Of a stretch of 64,000 bases of DNA, positions 33,355 through 44,099 are shown piece by piece. Location: NCBI GenBank assembly GCA_036346225.1, contig JARFIW010000170.1, positions 7,936,501 to 8,000,500 on the forward strand, given 5' to 3'. Under the pieces are notes generated by a model. That model ran no database searches. It saw nothing but the letters and a program-made list of their open reading frames with translations, and was not told the origin of the DNA. The position numbers and the translations under genes were made by a program. The DNA comes from Platerodrilus igneus. Its lineage: Eukaryota; Arthropoda; Insecta; Coleoptera; Lycidae. Within the stretch, counting starts at the first letter, position 1. Every line of letters begins with the position of its first letter.

Positions 33355-34480
33355 TGTTACGGTAATCGTGGCCATGCGTAACTCAAAGAAAGTCAAAGAA
33401 ATGACCGGGCTCAGTCGGAGAGTAGGGGGGGGGGGTTGTAGAAAGCAGACTGACAGCTAATGTATGCGGCGGTAAGGAGTTAGTAACAGTACCTGCAATA
33501 AAAAAATTAGAATAGCAAACCTGCAATAAAAAAAAATTAGTCCTGCAAACCTGAAATAAAGAAAAAGCATAGCATGCTGATCGAGCATAGATTGTTCAGT
33601 GCTTTGTAGAATGAAAAAAAAACTGTTTGGGATAATCTATATAATATAACAACGGTAAAAGCAATACAAAAAAATGTTTAGTACAAAGTGAGGTAATATT
33701 GGGGAGTAGCAGAAACGTTTCCTCACACACCAATTAAACATAAATCAGATAAAATGTTGACAAAAGATAAATAGATAAGACACAATTGGTACGAGTAATT
33801 TAGTAGTATTGATTTTTCTTTCTTTCTTTTTTTTTCTATGTTTTAAAATAGCATACAAGTCTTTTGTAAAAGGTATCAGAACGACAAAGATATGGTAAAG
33901 CAACGGATAGATATTTAAAGTAATAACCAGTAGGAAATAGTTCAACTTACAAAAGTCCTTCAGCAACGCTTCCTTGCAACTGAAGTGTGGGATTCACGAT
34001 GTCCTGCAATAACGAAGCACTTCACCCTTGACTGTGAGGGTGTTGATGGAACTTATCACACGTTACACTAATCACACCTACGTATTTCACTGGTGTTAGC
34101 AGCAGACATTATCACGCGTCGGAACTATGTAGCCTTGATAAATTTCTTGGTAATTCTATTTCCTAAGACAATAATTTCGAAATATTCTGTAGCACTAGTT
34201 TAATTTCAACTGGGACCAAAGGTATATTATTTTCATAAACATCCCAAAAAGCAGTGAGAAACTTCAACCAATACCTTTGTAAGCCGGTAATCTGTTATAT
34301 TTCACAAATAACGAAATTTGCGCAAGCAATGATCTATTTTAGATTCTTGGTTGTTAGAAAATTCAGAAACTACAGTATCACTGTATTTAAATAATCCAAA
34401 GTATGCGCCACTCTGAAAAGAAAAGGACCGCAAAACTAGATCGCACACACGGTTTAAATATCAAAAGACAAAACAACTAA
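33355..34480 (-). repeat. Putative LTR or LTR-proximal sequence, boundaries uncertain
   Basis: The stretch begins TGTTACGG next to the primer-site-like repeat and has no coding potential. It contains a G run (33,427-33,436) and three imperfect CCTGCAATAAAAAAA units at 33,492-33,560. No second LTR copy is present, so the call rests on the edge motif only. Confidence 0.35.
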
Positions 34481-34491
34481 AAAGAACCATA

Positions 34492-34731
34492 ATGGGTAAA
34501 GCACGTGTATCACTAAAGCAAGTCCGTCAAATGTTCCTTAAAACATTTATCTCACAAGAAAAACAACTAAAAACAATTAGTAAGACACGCGTAAGCAATA
34601 AAACCGTCCGTCAAATGTTCCGTAAAACATTTATCTCACAAGAAAAACAACTAAAAACAATTAGTAAGACACGCGTAAGCAATAAAACCGTCCGTCAAAT
34701 GTTCCTTAAAGCACACGTGCCTCGAGTTTAA
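34492..34731 (+). repeat. 84-bp tandem repeat, open in frame (79 codons)
   Basis: Two and a half 84-base units (starting at 34,521, 34,605 and 34,689) encode a 28-residue repeat of the form V-S-x-K-x-V-R-Q-M-F-x-K. Because 84 is a multiple of three, the frame stays open through the array, starting at ATG 34,492 and stopping at 34,729-34,731. The predicted product is basic, rich in Lys, Thr and Ser, and unlike any family I know. The second and third units differ by only one or two bases, so the expansion is recent. It may simply be an LTR minisatellite. Confidence 0.6.
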
Positions 34732-35161
34732 CAAGCTCTACTACTTTTATTTTCAACAGAAAATCAACTAAAAACACGGCGTGATTGTTCATGAACAATA
34801 CGAGAATTGATACCGCAGTAATTCTCACTATTCTCAAAGCAGAGAAAAACCTCATTTTTAACGTACTTAATATATCGGAACACAGAACAGAACTCCTCTC
34901 CTCGTCTGTTTATATCAACTCGTCGCTATTACAACCGCTTATCGCCTATTATCTAGACTTGTATATTCACTAAAGGAACTAAATTTATACGACGGCCAGA
35001 CAAGAACGATGCAATCTATAATTAATTACAGCGGTTTATCATTTCCGATAAGTTGGAAAGCAATTTACGAATAATCCAATTTACAATTCTTTACGCTAAC
35101 AGAAAGGGAGCGTAAAAATGTTAAGCTATAAAAAATGCCCGTTACAACATTATGAAACAAA

Positions 35162-35284
35162 AATTGCACTGATTGTGATATTCAATAAAAGTTTTGATGC
35201 TTTAAGAATGAACTTAAAATTAATTTTATCATATTTTTGGTTTTATGTATTTTGTTGCAGTTACTGACCTGAATATTAATGTAA
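35162..35284 (+). repeat. ~123 bp repeat, second copy, with a micro-exon-like core
   Basis: This copy is nearly identical to 28,608-28,730 at the 5' side of the hAT relic. Here the end reads TTTTGTTGCAG, then 20 bases (35,261-35,280), then GTAAGT, a textbook acceptor and donor around a 20-nt exon. It is likely the 5' remnant of another hAT-family copy. Confidence 0.8.
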
Positions 35285-35614
35285 GTATATTTAAAATTGT
35301 AGTATGCATACTTGTTTACAGAAACCTGAAAAAATGTTATTTTAGAATAGATTTCAGTAAGGTGAGGTGAAACTTGTTGTTTTATTTGTTCCAACATATA
35401 GTTGACCTTTGGTATAGGAAATCCAATTCACTAAAAGAGTACCCCGCGATTAAAATTCCCTGCGTTACTTGTTATCCTGTGGGAATATTAGTAGACTAGG
35501 CGAAATTGGCACCCATAGACTTGTAAGTGTTGATAGTAACGTAGCTTGAAATTGCACGTAGAAACAATTTTGATCATTACTCAATTTTTTCTGCTTTCAT
35601 TCATTTATTTTTAT

Positions 35615-36358
35615 TGTTACGTGCCAAATTGGCACTAAACATTGTCTTAGCTTAATTTTTATGTGCGGAAGTTTTTGCGCCTTTAAATTTAAAAGACTCT
35701 GTGCGCGTATTTCCTTCACGTTGAAAGTGGGTTGGACGAATAACTTCGCGCCGACGCGTGAAAGAACATAAGTGGGAGAAGTGTTTCCGTGAGACTCTGT
35801 ACCGTGCCTTTTTCCTTTTACCTTCGTGAAGAGCGATTTAGTCAGGTATCGTATCGTGCCTTATCTTTATTTATGTAGATATCCTTGCTTGATTATCTTT
35901 GTTTGTCGCCCTTATACCTGTTCCTGTCTTTCCCTACATAGGTAGAGGTAATTTGTAGCCGTTGGCTGAACCGCATTCCACGCCGGAGCACCATCTTTAA
36001 ACACTCCGGAGTGGAGCCCTGAGATCGAGTCGAAGCTATTTGGATGGACGTAGGCGTACCCTCTGTTAATTGCCTTAAAAGGGGCCATCAGTAGCCCTGA
36101 TGGACTTCAACAGAAGCCAACATTAAGCCAGGGACATATTCATGTGAGTATTTCGCTGTTATAAACTATTGTCTTAAATTTATATTTTCCGATAATTGCG
36201 TATTAAATTTGTGCATTGGTGACGTCATTGACAGATGGGCGCGCCGAAATCTGTACAAAGATTAGCGTTACCAACCGCCCGTGGCGTCGCTTTTTCCGCG
36301 CTTGCGCGATGTATTTACGACTTTTAAATTGTAAGAATTATGATTTTAAACTGTAAGA
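35615..36358 (+). repeat. Left LTR of the LARD-like element
   Basis: It starts TGTTACGTGCCAAATTGGCAC, where GTGCCAAATTGGCAC is a perfect 15-base palindrome, and ends ACTGTAAGA. It differs from the right LTR by roughly 15-17 substitutions, implying a fairly recent insertion compared with the other relics in the window. Confidence 0.88.
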
Positions 36359-36361
36359 ATT

Positions 36362-36382
36362 TGGCGCCTCTAACGTGTGAGG
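36362..36382 (+). other. Candidate primer-binding site (tRNA-Lys type)
   Basis: TGGCGCC followed by TCTAACGTG resembles TGGCGCCCAACGTG, the complement of the tRNA-Lys 3' end, with a small insertion. It sits three bases after the left LTR, where a primer site should be. Confidence 0.6.
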
Positions 36383-38898
36383 TTGTGAACTTAGGGGTTT
36401 TTTTCTTTGTTTTTAGGTTCTAATACTTCCTTTATGACTATACAATGTATTTCCTAATGTTATTTATAGCTTTTTCACTAAAAAAATCAATTATCTAATG
36501 ATCTTAAAATCCTAATTCGTGTTTTGGAACACATCCTATTGCTTTAGATGTCAAAATCGGTTGTTATGGTGATCTGAAGGTAGGCGGCCATTTTGACATT
36601 GAAATATACAGCTTGTGCATTTAAAATGTTTGGCTGATTTAATGTTTTCCCAATTTAAATATGGTGTGCTTTTGTTAACTTTAATTATATTATTGTGAGT
36701 GATTAGTTTGTTTTCAAGATGCATATATAAGTTTTTAGGAAAGATCAATCCCTTAACCCTACTTTTTACACGTGAGTAAATTTAAACAATCAAATAAATA
36801 AATAAGTAATGCATGCCTTAAACACTGGTATTACGAAAATCATCTACGTTATATTAGATTAAAACATAACCCTTGCTTGTTTAAAAAAACCGTACATAAA
36901 TTATCTTGTGTGTTTACACTAAAAAAAAGTGTCTTAGTCATTTACCTGTTTGATTATGATATTCGAACTTACTTTTAAAGAAACCTTATGTTTAAAAACG
37001 TTTATTGTAGTGAATTGCCCCTTTAGAATATCTTTTGAAAATGCTAGATTAACGGGATCTTGTTGCATTGGTTAAATAACACATTACCTACATTTTTTAT
37101 AATTTGGAGTGTTTTCTATAACCGAAATCATTTAGTATAATTCACAATTACATATATATAACAAAATTCTTTGTCCAAATATAGATTTCCTACTTACCTG
37201 AGTTTTTAGTGTTTTTTAAAGCGTTATTTTGACTTAACCGTGATATATTTTTTTTCTTAGATAATATCTTGCTTTGATGTAGTTTTAAAAGTTGTTCCCT
37301 TAAATGTTTTAAACAGTATAATAAAGGAATTGCCGTTAACGTTTTAGTATTTAAACTCATTTACGATAGTTGTTGATAACTCCCGCAATATCCAAAGAAT
37401 ATTCTAATAATTTGGAATACTAACTTTTTGTACATGTATCGTGGAATGTTTCTTTCATGTAGCGAGTATGATTTTGTCTTGATTACATATTGTTTTAGAT
37501 ATCGATATTTCAACGTACTTTAACATCCATTAAACGGAATTTACTGTCGGATTTGGTCGTATAGCTGTCTATAAGTCTAGAACGAGACCCATAAAAGGGC
37601 CGGTCGTTAAGCATCATAAGTCTAGACGAGAATTTGGTTGGTAAGTTTGTCGTTTTAGAATTTGTAATCATTTTTTTAATGATGATGTTGAAATTTTTCT
37701 TTATTGGTTTGGGAGGAACTCAAATGAGAGCTTCCCATCCCAGTAAATATATGCTTTATAAAATATCTTTTTGTTATTCAACAATTTTATTAGTGAATCG
37801 AGTCTTGATTACTCTTATCTCTTCACATACCGATTTAAACCTCATTAAATGCCTTAAAATTATCTTTAAAATCGTTCAACCATACCTACATCTAAAAGCT
37901 TTTCACGTTTTACTTCTCTGATAATGTATCTAATGTTTTTAGCCCTCACCATCAATTAGTTAACTTTAATTACTTATTCCCTTTTTGTGTACAGTATATA
38001 CCTCTTACACGGTTAACTTTACTTACCTTAAATTAGCTATCTTTTTCTTTTTGGTTGACTTTTCCTTGACCGTACCGTTACTTGTATATCACTTCATTCT
38101 CTACACCCCCAATATAACTCTGTTGTTTCATTTAATTAACCCTCGAACTTTTCCTCCAGCATATTATTTGGTTTTTAGTAATTTTTTTACGTCATTTAAT
38201 TTTGTGTGGTAATTGTCGTAACTTTGGTTGCAATAACTCATTGAATTTTTATAATTGGTTTTAGCTGATGTTAAGTGAATGTTTTTCTTTTTTGGGCTCA
38301 CATGGGACACGCGCAGCCTATGCCATTGTAAGAAATAGTCCATGTTCGCAGTTGCAAAAAACTGGGATTGTCTATTCCATGTGTTTTTCCTCTGAATTAT
38401 TGCAGTCGCCCACATTTAACTATAGCATTCTTTCTTTCTTTTTCTACTAAATCACCATAACTTATAAACATTTTTTTTCCATTGTTTTTTATTGAACTTT
38501 GTGGTGAGACGCTATTGCTTCTTATTGTTATCTTATTAAATTCTCGGTTGTTTTAGCATATTGAGACAGTGTACCTGTATTTAACTGCTTATAATTAGGC
38601 ATCGTTGTGTGTTTAGCGTGCTACCGTTTAAAAAAAAACTACCTTAAAACAGTTTGTTTTTGTGTGAATGTATCCGTAATGATACTTTTTAGTTGTTGTA
38701 TCAACTTTTGTCTGATTTTCTTATCGTAGTGGATGCACTCGTTAGGAAATGATCGTACTAGTTCTCTTAAGAGTCTAGTAAATTTTTAACGTATGATACC
38801 TTATCTTGTCGGATTAATATCGCAGGTGGTCCTTCAGGCTGCGCTGTGTTTCAATAAGGGCAACTCTCTACCTTCTCTCGGACGCTTGTCCAAAAACT

Positions 38899-39180
38899 CT
38901 ACTTTTTTATATCCCGCTGTCTCCGTTTATGCCTTATTCTTCTTTTGGTGGACCTGTTCTTGTCCCGGAACACCCGTCTGCCACATAAAAGTGATGTTCC
39001 TTCACTCCGGGCTACTGACCACATTGGCTGGTTGAGTAGCGCATTGCTATCCACCTTTTTCTGTCTCTTTTGCTTAATGCGAGCCCTTCCTCTACTTTCT
39101 TCTACCTGGAAGTGCTTCTTATGCATTCCAAATAACCACCTCCATCTTTCTACCGTTCCTATTTCTTCTGCCTTTTTCAT
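38899..39180 (-). other. Unrecognised minus-strand frame shared by two element copies
   Basis: The 93-codon frame contains KQKRQKKVDSNALLNQ and FRDKNRS. A second copy of this interior at 44,788-44,979 encodes KRKRKTVDSKALLNQ and SRDKDRF in the same order. The product would be small and very basic. I do not recognise it. The neighbouring DNA is also similar between the copies, so conservation of protein as opposed to DNA is not shown. Confidence 0.35.
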
Positions 39181-39534
39181 TTCCGTTAGTCACCATGTGG
39201 TTGCGCGGGAGGTTTTCACAGACACCTGAACCCCGTCTCTGGGAATCTTTCGTGAGGTCATGCGGTGCCGCTGTCAGCGCATGGACTCTGGCAGTGAAGG
39301 TATGTATGAATGTGTGAATGTGTGAGTGGATGTGTATATAGGTACCGTATATACCGTGTGGGTATCGGGTAATTGTATCACCGATATCAATTAACGCCGG
39401 GTGCAGGGATGCACCCAAATGCCTTTGCCGGTCCCTCGTGGCGTTTATTGCAAACGGGCCTGCTTCACAGGTCGCTCTTTTTAGAGGGTACGAGAAATGC
39501 CCACTTAACGGCTCTACGGAGCCACTTTATCGAT

Positions 39535-39935
39535 ACCTTTATCTATTATCTTTGGTAATAACTAAGCTAATACCTTTATCTTGTTTATTATCTTTGATAG
39601 TAACCTTAGTTTAGTATCGTTATCTTACCGACTACCTATAATAATAACCTTAGTTTTAGTATCGTTATCTTACCGACTACCATTAGTAATAACTTTGAGT
39701 TAATTTCACGTTATCTTACCTATTATATTTAGTAATAACATTTGTTTAAATTCGCGTTACCTTACCTACTATCTCTAATAATAACTTTAGCTTAATATCG
39801 CGTTATCTTACCTGGTATCTCAAATAATAACTAAAGCTTAATATCGTTATCTTATCTATTACCTTTGATGATAACAATTTAAACTCAATATCGTTATCTT
39901 ATCTATTATCTTTAACAACAATTTGAGATCCTATC
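39535..39935. repeat. ~45-bp minisatellite, about nine imperfect copies, GATA-motif rich
   Basis: Units of the form tatcgttatcttac-ctactat-ctttagtaataac-tttagttta repeat from about 39,535 to 39,935. Most units contain TTATCTTA and many contain a second TATCTTT, which on the minus strand are AGATAA-type GATA-factor sites. The unit is diverged by 10-25% between copies. It lies inside the LTR-flanked element. Confidence 0.85.
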
Positions 39936-40587
39936 TTATCTTTTTATCTTCCTAACATTTGGTATTCATGACCAGACGTGGGAATTATTTTTCTTGAATT
40001 TAAGTGAAAAAGCTAACCTGATGTAGAAATGTAATTTGTTAGGTTAGCGATGTAAGGATTTAGTAGGGTGGTACTTTTGGTAAATTTGTTGATTAACAAC
40101 CATGTCATGAACAAGTTTTAATGTGTATCGTTAGTAAACCAAAGTACCAGTAACAACAATTTGCTAGAGTGTAGACTAACGCACTCTGTTGAACATTTTA
40201 AATTTTGGCACTTTTTGCCAACAAAGAACAATTTTGATGCAACGCTCATGTGTGTTTGCACGGAAGAACTTTAATATTAGCTTTAGTTTAGATAGGTTAG
40301 GCGACTTGTCGCATTTGTTTTAATTTAAGTAGTGTTTCATGCTCCCCGACAAATTTGTGCTGTCGATTATTAGTGTAGTCAAAGACAATGGGGCTACATT
40401 TTCCGTTTCCTGGTAATCCGGTAGACGTGTTATCGGTCGAAAAAAACAGGTGGCGCCTTATATAAACATTTTGTAGGTTTTAAGTTAGGTTTTATGTAGG
40501 ATAGTTAGGACTTAGATTTTACGCTGTTACTGTGCTAACAGACTTTTTCTTTTATTAAGTTTTTTCTTTTGTGGCTTTGTCGCGATT

Positions 40588-41330
40588 GTGACGTGCCAAA
40601 TTGGCACTAAACATTGTCTTAGCTTAATTTTTATGTGCGGAAGTTTTCGCGCCTTTAAATTTAAAAGACTCGGTGCGCGTATTTCCGTCACGTTGAAAGT
40701 GGGTTGGACGAATAACTTCGCGCCGACGCGTGAAAGAACAAAAGTGGGAGAAGTGTTTCCGTGAGACTCTGTACCGTGGCTTTTTCCTTTTACCTTCGTG
40801 AAGAGCGATTTGGTCAGGTATCGTATCGTGCCTTATCTTTATTTATGTAGATATCCTTGCCTGATTATCTTTGTTTGTCGCCCTTATACCTGTTCCTGTC
40901 TTTCCCTACATAGGTAGAGGTAATTTGTAGCCGTTGGCTGAACCGCATTCCACGCCGGAGCACCATCTTTAAACACTTCGGAGTGGAGCCCTGAGATCGA
41001 GTCGAAGCTATTTGGATGTACCTAGGCGTACCCTCTGTTAATTGCCTTAAAAGGGGCAATCAGTAGACCTGATGGACTTCAACAGAAGCCAACATTAACC
41101 CAGGGACATATTCATGTGAGTATTTCACTGTTATAGACTATTGTCTTAAATTTATATTTTCCGATAATTGCGTATTAAATTTGTGCATTGGTGACGTCAT
41201 TGACAGATGGGCGCGCCGAAATCTGTACAAAGATTAGCGTTACCAACCGCCCGTGGCGTCGCTTTTTCCGCGCTTGCGCGATGTATTTACGACTTTTAAA
41301 TTGTAAGAATTATGATTTTAAACTGTAAGA
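40588..41330 (+). repeat. Right LTR of the LARD-like element
   Basis: This 743-base copy starts TGTGACGTGCC and ends ACTGTAAGA, followed by the target-site duplication ttat. The polypurine tract expected just before it is not seen; the preceding bases are T-rich. Confidence 0.88.
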
Positions 41331-41334
41331 TTAT

Positions 41335-41821
41335 AGGGACCCACTTCCGGACCATTGTAATTGTTTGGTGCATCTTTATTGTGCTACAGTATTTTTGCAC
41401 CCTTTGGGCAATTTTTAAATTCAGTAATCTAATACATCAATTCCATAACAAAATGTAATTCAAAGCAGATAATCGTATGCTAGCCGGGAACATTCAGAGT
41501 AATAATATAAGAAAAGAAGGCAGGGCGTTACATACTTTAGCTACTTGTTCCTTTTCCTTCCTTAAGGGCTGATTTTTTACCGGAACCTCTTTTTAGCACC
41601 TAGCTGGTGCATTTGAGGCAAAAGTTTCGCTATTAAAATGTTTTGCCTGTTTGACAACAAAAAAAAGAATGCTGTATTCTTACTTATCTAGTACACGCAG
41701 AATTTTATTCATTTTTACCATTGTCACGTTTATGCGATTTTGAAACTTTGTTTATTTGTATCAATTAATGTTACTAAAAGAGATATTTTTCTATATCTAA
41801 AATTTCTTAGGCATATTGAGA
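41335..41821. other. Gene-free stretch
   Basis: I see no coding, RNA or repeat signal here. Confidence 0.45.
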
Positions 41822-42241
41822 TTAAAGCATTGCAGAAATATAACTTAAATCCTCTGAAAAATATACCTCGAACCCGAAAGAATTTTTAAGCTTACTTAAG
41901 ATAATCCATACCTCATTGTTTATTTCAGATAATACAGGGTTTATCCCCCTCGTACATCCTGTGTAATAACGACAACGTCCTTTGTATAGCCCTATAATAC
42001 TCCTAAGCCGCTTTCCTTTATTTTGAAATCTCAAGACCGCTCCTAATCCCTTAAACTTTTCAGAAACCGTAGTCGCTAATCTGATAGTATCACATCCCTT
42101 TAAAACAATTTTCAACCGAAGCAACGATGGGATATTGCCAAACCTTTCTAAATTAGGAGATATGTGCGTTGCTCTAATTGCAGTAAACTTAATTTTGAAA
42201 CAAATGTATTTGAAGCGTTTAACTAATAAATAATGTATCAC
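41822..42241 (-). CDS. Unrecognised 139-codon open frame
   Basis: This is one of the longer open frames in the window that is not explained by a known transposon domain. The product is basic, with segments such as FKGLGAVLRFQNKGKRLRS and YKGRCRYYTGCTRGINPVLS and four scattered cysteines in the second half. No signal peptide, membrane span or known motif is visible. The base composition of the frame is close to that of its surroundings. It may be an exon of an unknown gene, a transposon fragment or chance. Confidence 0.25.
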   Translation of the reverse strand: MIHYLLVKRFKYICFKIKFTAIRATHISPNLERFGNIPSLLRLKIVLKGCDTIRLATTVSEKFKGLGAVLRFQNKGKRLRSIIGLYKGRCRYYTGCTRGINPVLSEINNEVWIILSKLKNSFGFEVYFSEDLSYISAML

Positions 42242-42482
42242 AACCGTTTGTCAACAAACACTAGCATAAGCTAAATGCTGCTTGCGGAGTTGTCTACGCA
42301 AAGGCGGATGTTACACGAACTTGCTTTTGAACTTTGTGTTTTTAAGAAGTTTTATAGAGACAAAGGCAATTACGAAATGCAGAAAGTTGTAGTTGTTTAA
42401 CACATGCCAGATTAGGAATCATGTTTGGTGTTACCAGCAGAAAAAATTCGGGTTGATTCTGAAAAAGTTCTGTACAAAGATA

Positions 42483-42640
42483 GTGTGTGTATGTGCGCGC
42501 GTGCATGCACGCGCGTGTGTACGTGTGCGCGCGCCTGTGCGTGCGCATGTTTGCGCGTATGTATTTGTGCGTGCGCGTGTGTATGCGCATGTGCGTGTGT
42601 GCGCCCACGTGCGTGCGCACTTTGTTTTTGTGTGTGTATT
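42483..42640. repeat. Long alternating purine-pyrimidine tract (TG/CG/CA)
   Basis: About 155 bases of TGTG, CGCG and TGCA dinucleotides show almost unbroken purine-pyrimidine alternation, the composition that favours left-handed Z-DNA. All long open frames over this tract are low-complexity artefacts. Confidence 0.93.
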
Positions 42641-42717
42641 TGAATAACAAAACAATTGATTGTAGCAAAATGTGCGTAACTATATTGCAGAGGGTAGGGT
42701 TAAGGCAAAGCGATTAG

Positions 42718-42957
42718 TGTCAATTAACCTATGAGCAAAAAAATAATAAGCTCGAAAGCCTCAAACAGCTAAAATGTGCTTACTTTACGTTTCAAGACAT
42801 AAGTATCCTCACATTAATCAGTACTGAAAGGAAAGCTAAAGAACACAGTACGAAGATGTCTAGAAACAACTTAATTCAGCTACTCTTACACACACTGACT
42901 AGAGAACAAGCCAGAAAGTTACAGCAGATGCAAGAACAAATAAAACAACAGGCATAA
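42718..42957 (+). other. Stop-to-stop open frame with coiled-coil-like end
   Basis: Seventy-nine codons are open between TAG (42,715-42,717) and TAA (42,955-42,957), with the first ATG at codon 46. The C-terminal part reads LIQLLLHTLTREQARKLQQM and EQIKQQA, a strongly helical, Gln/Lys/Leu-rich end. It could be a terminal exon or a chance frame; no splice acceptor stands out. Confidence 0.22.
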
Positions 42958-44099
42958 ATTATATTGACCAGGCAGACACTATAAACGAATATATAACATC
43001 ATCTATTACACAAGCGTACTTTAGTTGATATTTCCGTTAATTTAAAATACGTAAAAAAAGAATCAATCAGGCCTGCACCGACCCATTAATTAAACCTCGC
43101 GTGAGCCTTTCAAGCCATATGAAGTTAAAAGCAGAGGAGATTATATAAAACGCTTTCTTGCTCGATTATCTGAAATTAAACAACACCACTAGGTGGCACT
43201 CCCTAATGTAGTAAAAGTAGTAAAGTGACACTGAGCGCCTATAATATAAATTTAAATCTAAAGAAATATAACATGAAAGAAAATAATGTAACAGAATTTT
43301 ACTAAGTAAAAAAAAGACGCGAACAAATTTATTACGGATTGGTGAAGCTAATGGTCACATAAACTTCGGTAGGTCTTGAATATCGCAAGCTTACAACTGT
43401 CACATAGACAACTACCAGCTATAGTATAATATCAAAGTTTACTATATTTGGTAAGAAATATTGTATAACAAGCGGTTACGCCTTATTTGGCTACACAACA
43501 AATTTGTTTTAATAATAATCCTAAGGAATTTTTTCCTGTAAAATTAGGTGGGTTCTGACGCATTATAAATGTGGTTTTGTGTTCCTAACACTGCTCCAAA
43601 AATAAATTATAATTCATTATTGTATGTTTCCCATGCTTCGAATTTAAGCGCGTCATTGCTTCGATCAATAAGAACGTACGACGATAGGCGAGGTTATACA
43701 AGTTGTGGGGAACGAGCGTCATCACAGTCAGACTATGTGGGGCTACAAAAGACAAAGCTACCTGTGGCATTCCTTACTTTTCATTATCCCTTAATAGCTT
43801 TTCGTTCCAGTATGTGGTAGATTATCAACGAGTTTCACTGCAATCTGATAAATAGAGGCCGCTGCAACCCACACGACCTAAGCGTAGCGTACGTGTTTAG
43901 AGGAACAATTAGTAATTCGGGCGGTGATTGCCGTAATACAAGGATTTAATAATTGGCTTTACTTTAGCTTAACTGTCTGAAAAATAAGAGTAAGCTATTC
44001 TTTGAATTAATTATTCATTTTGTATTACAAAATTTGTGTAATATTATTATGACCTCTCTACGGCACGCTATGAACTATTGTACCTTTTATTTGTTTAAT
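42958..44099. other. Gene-free stretch
   Basis: Two overlapping frames at 43,569-43,820 (plus) and 43,585-43,770 (minus) have no recognisable motif. Otherwise the sequence is AT-rich and featureless. Confidence 0.35.

Larger units (their letters stand above)
35615..41330 (+). mobile_element. LTR-flanked, apparently non-coding element (LARD-like)
   Basis: Two direct repeats of ~744 bp (35,615-36,358 and 40,588-41,330), about 98% alike by eye, enclose 4.2 kb. The element is bracketed by a 4-base target-site duplication, ttat (35,611-35,614 and 41,331-41,334). Three bases after the left LTR comes TGGCGCC (36,362), the start of a tRNA-Lys-type primer-binding site. No gag, protease, RT, RNase H or integrase motif is visible inside, so it would depend on another element's proteins. 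The interior carries a GATA-rich minisatellite and a minus-strand frame shared with 44,788-44,979. The weak points are the missing clear polypurine tract before the right LTR and LTR ends that are not TG…CA. Confidence 0.78.

Noticed and set aside
39535..39935. CRISPR-like array
   Set aside because: Units are contiguous diverged tandem repeats without unique spacers, in a eukaryotic transposon.
42342..42717. Overlapping 70-108 codon frames across the GT/CG tract
   Set aside because: These are low-complexity translations of a simple repeat in several frames and both strands.
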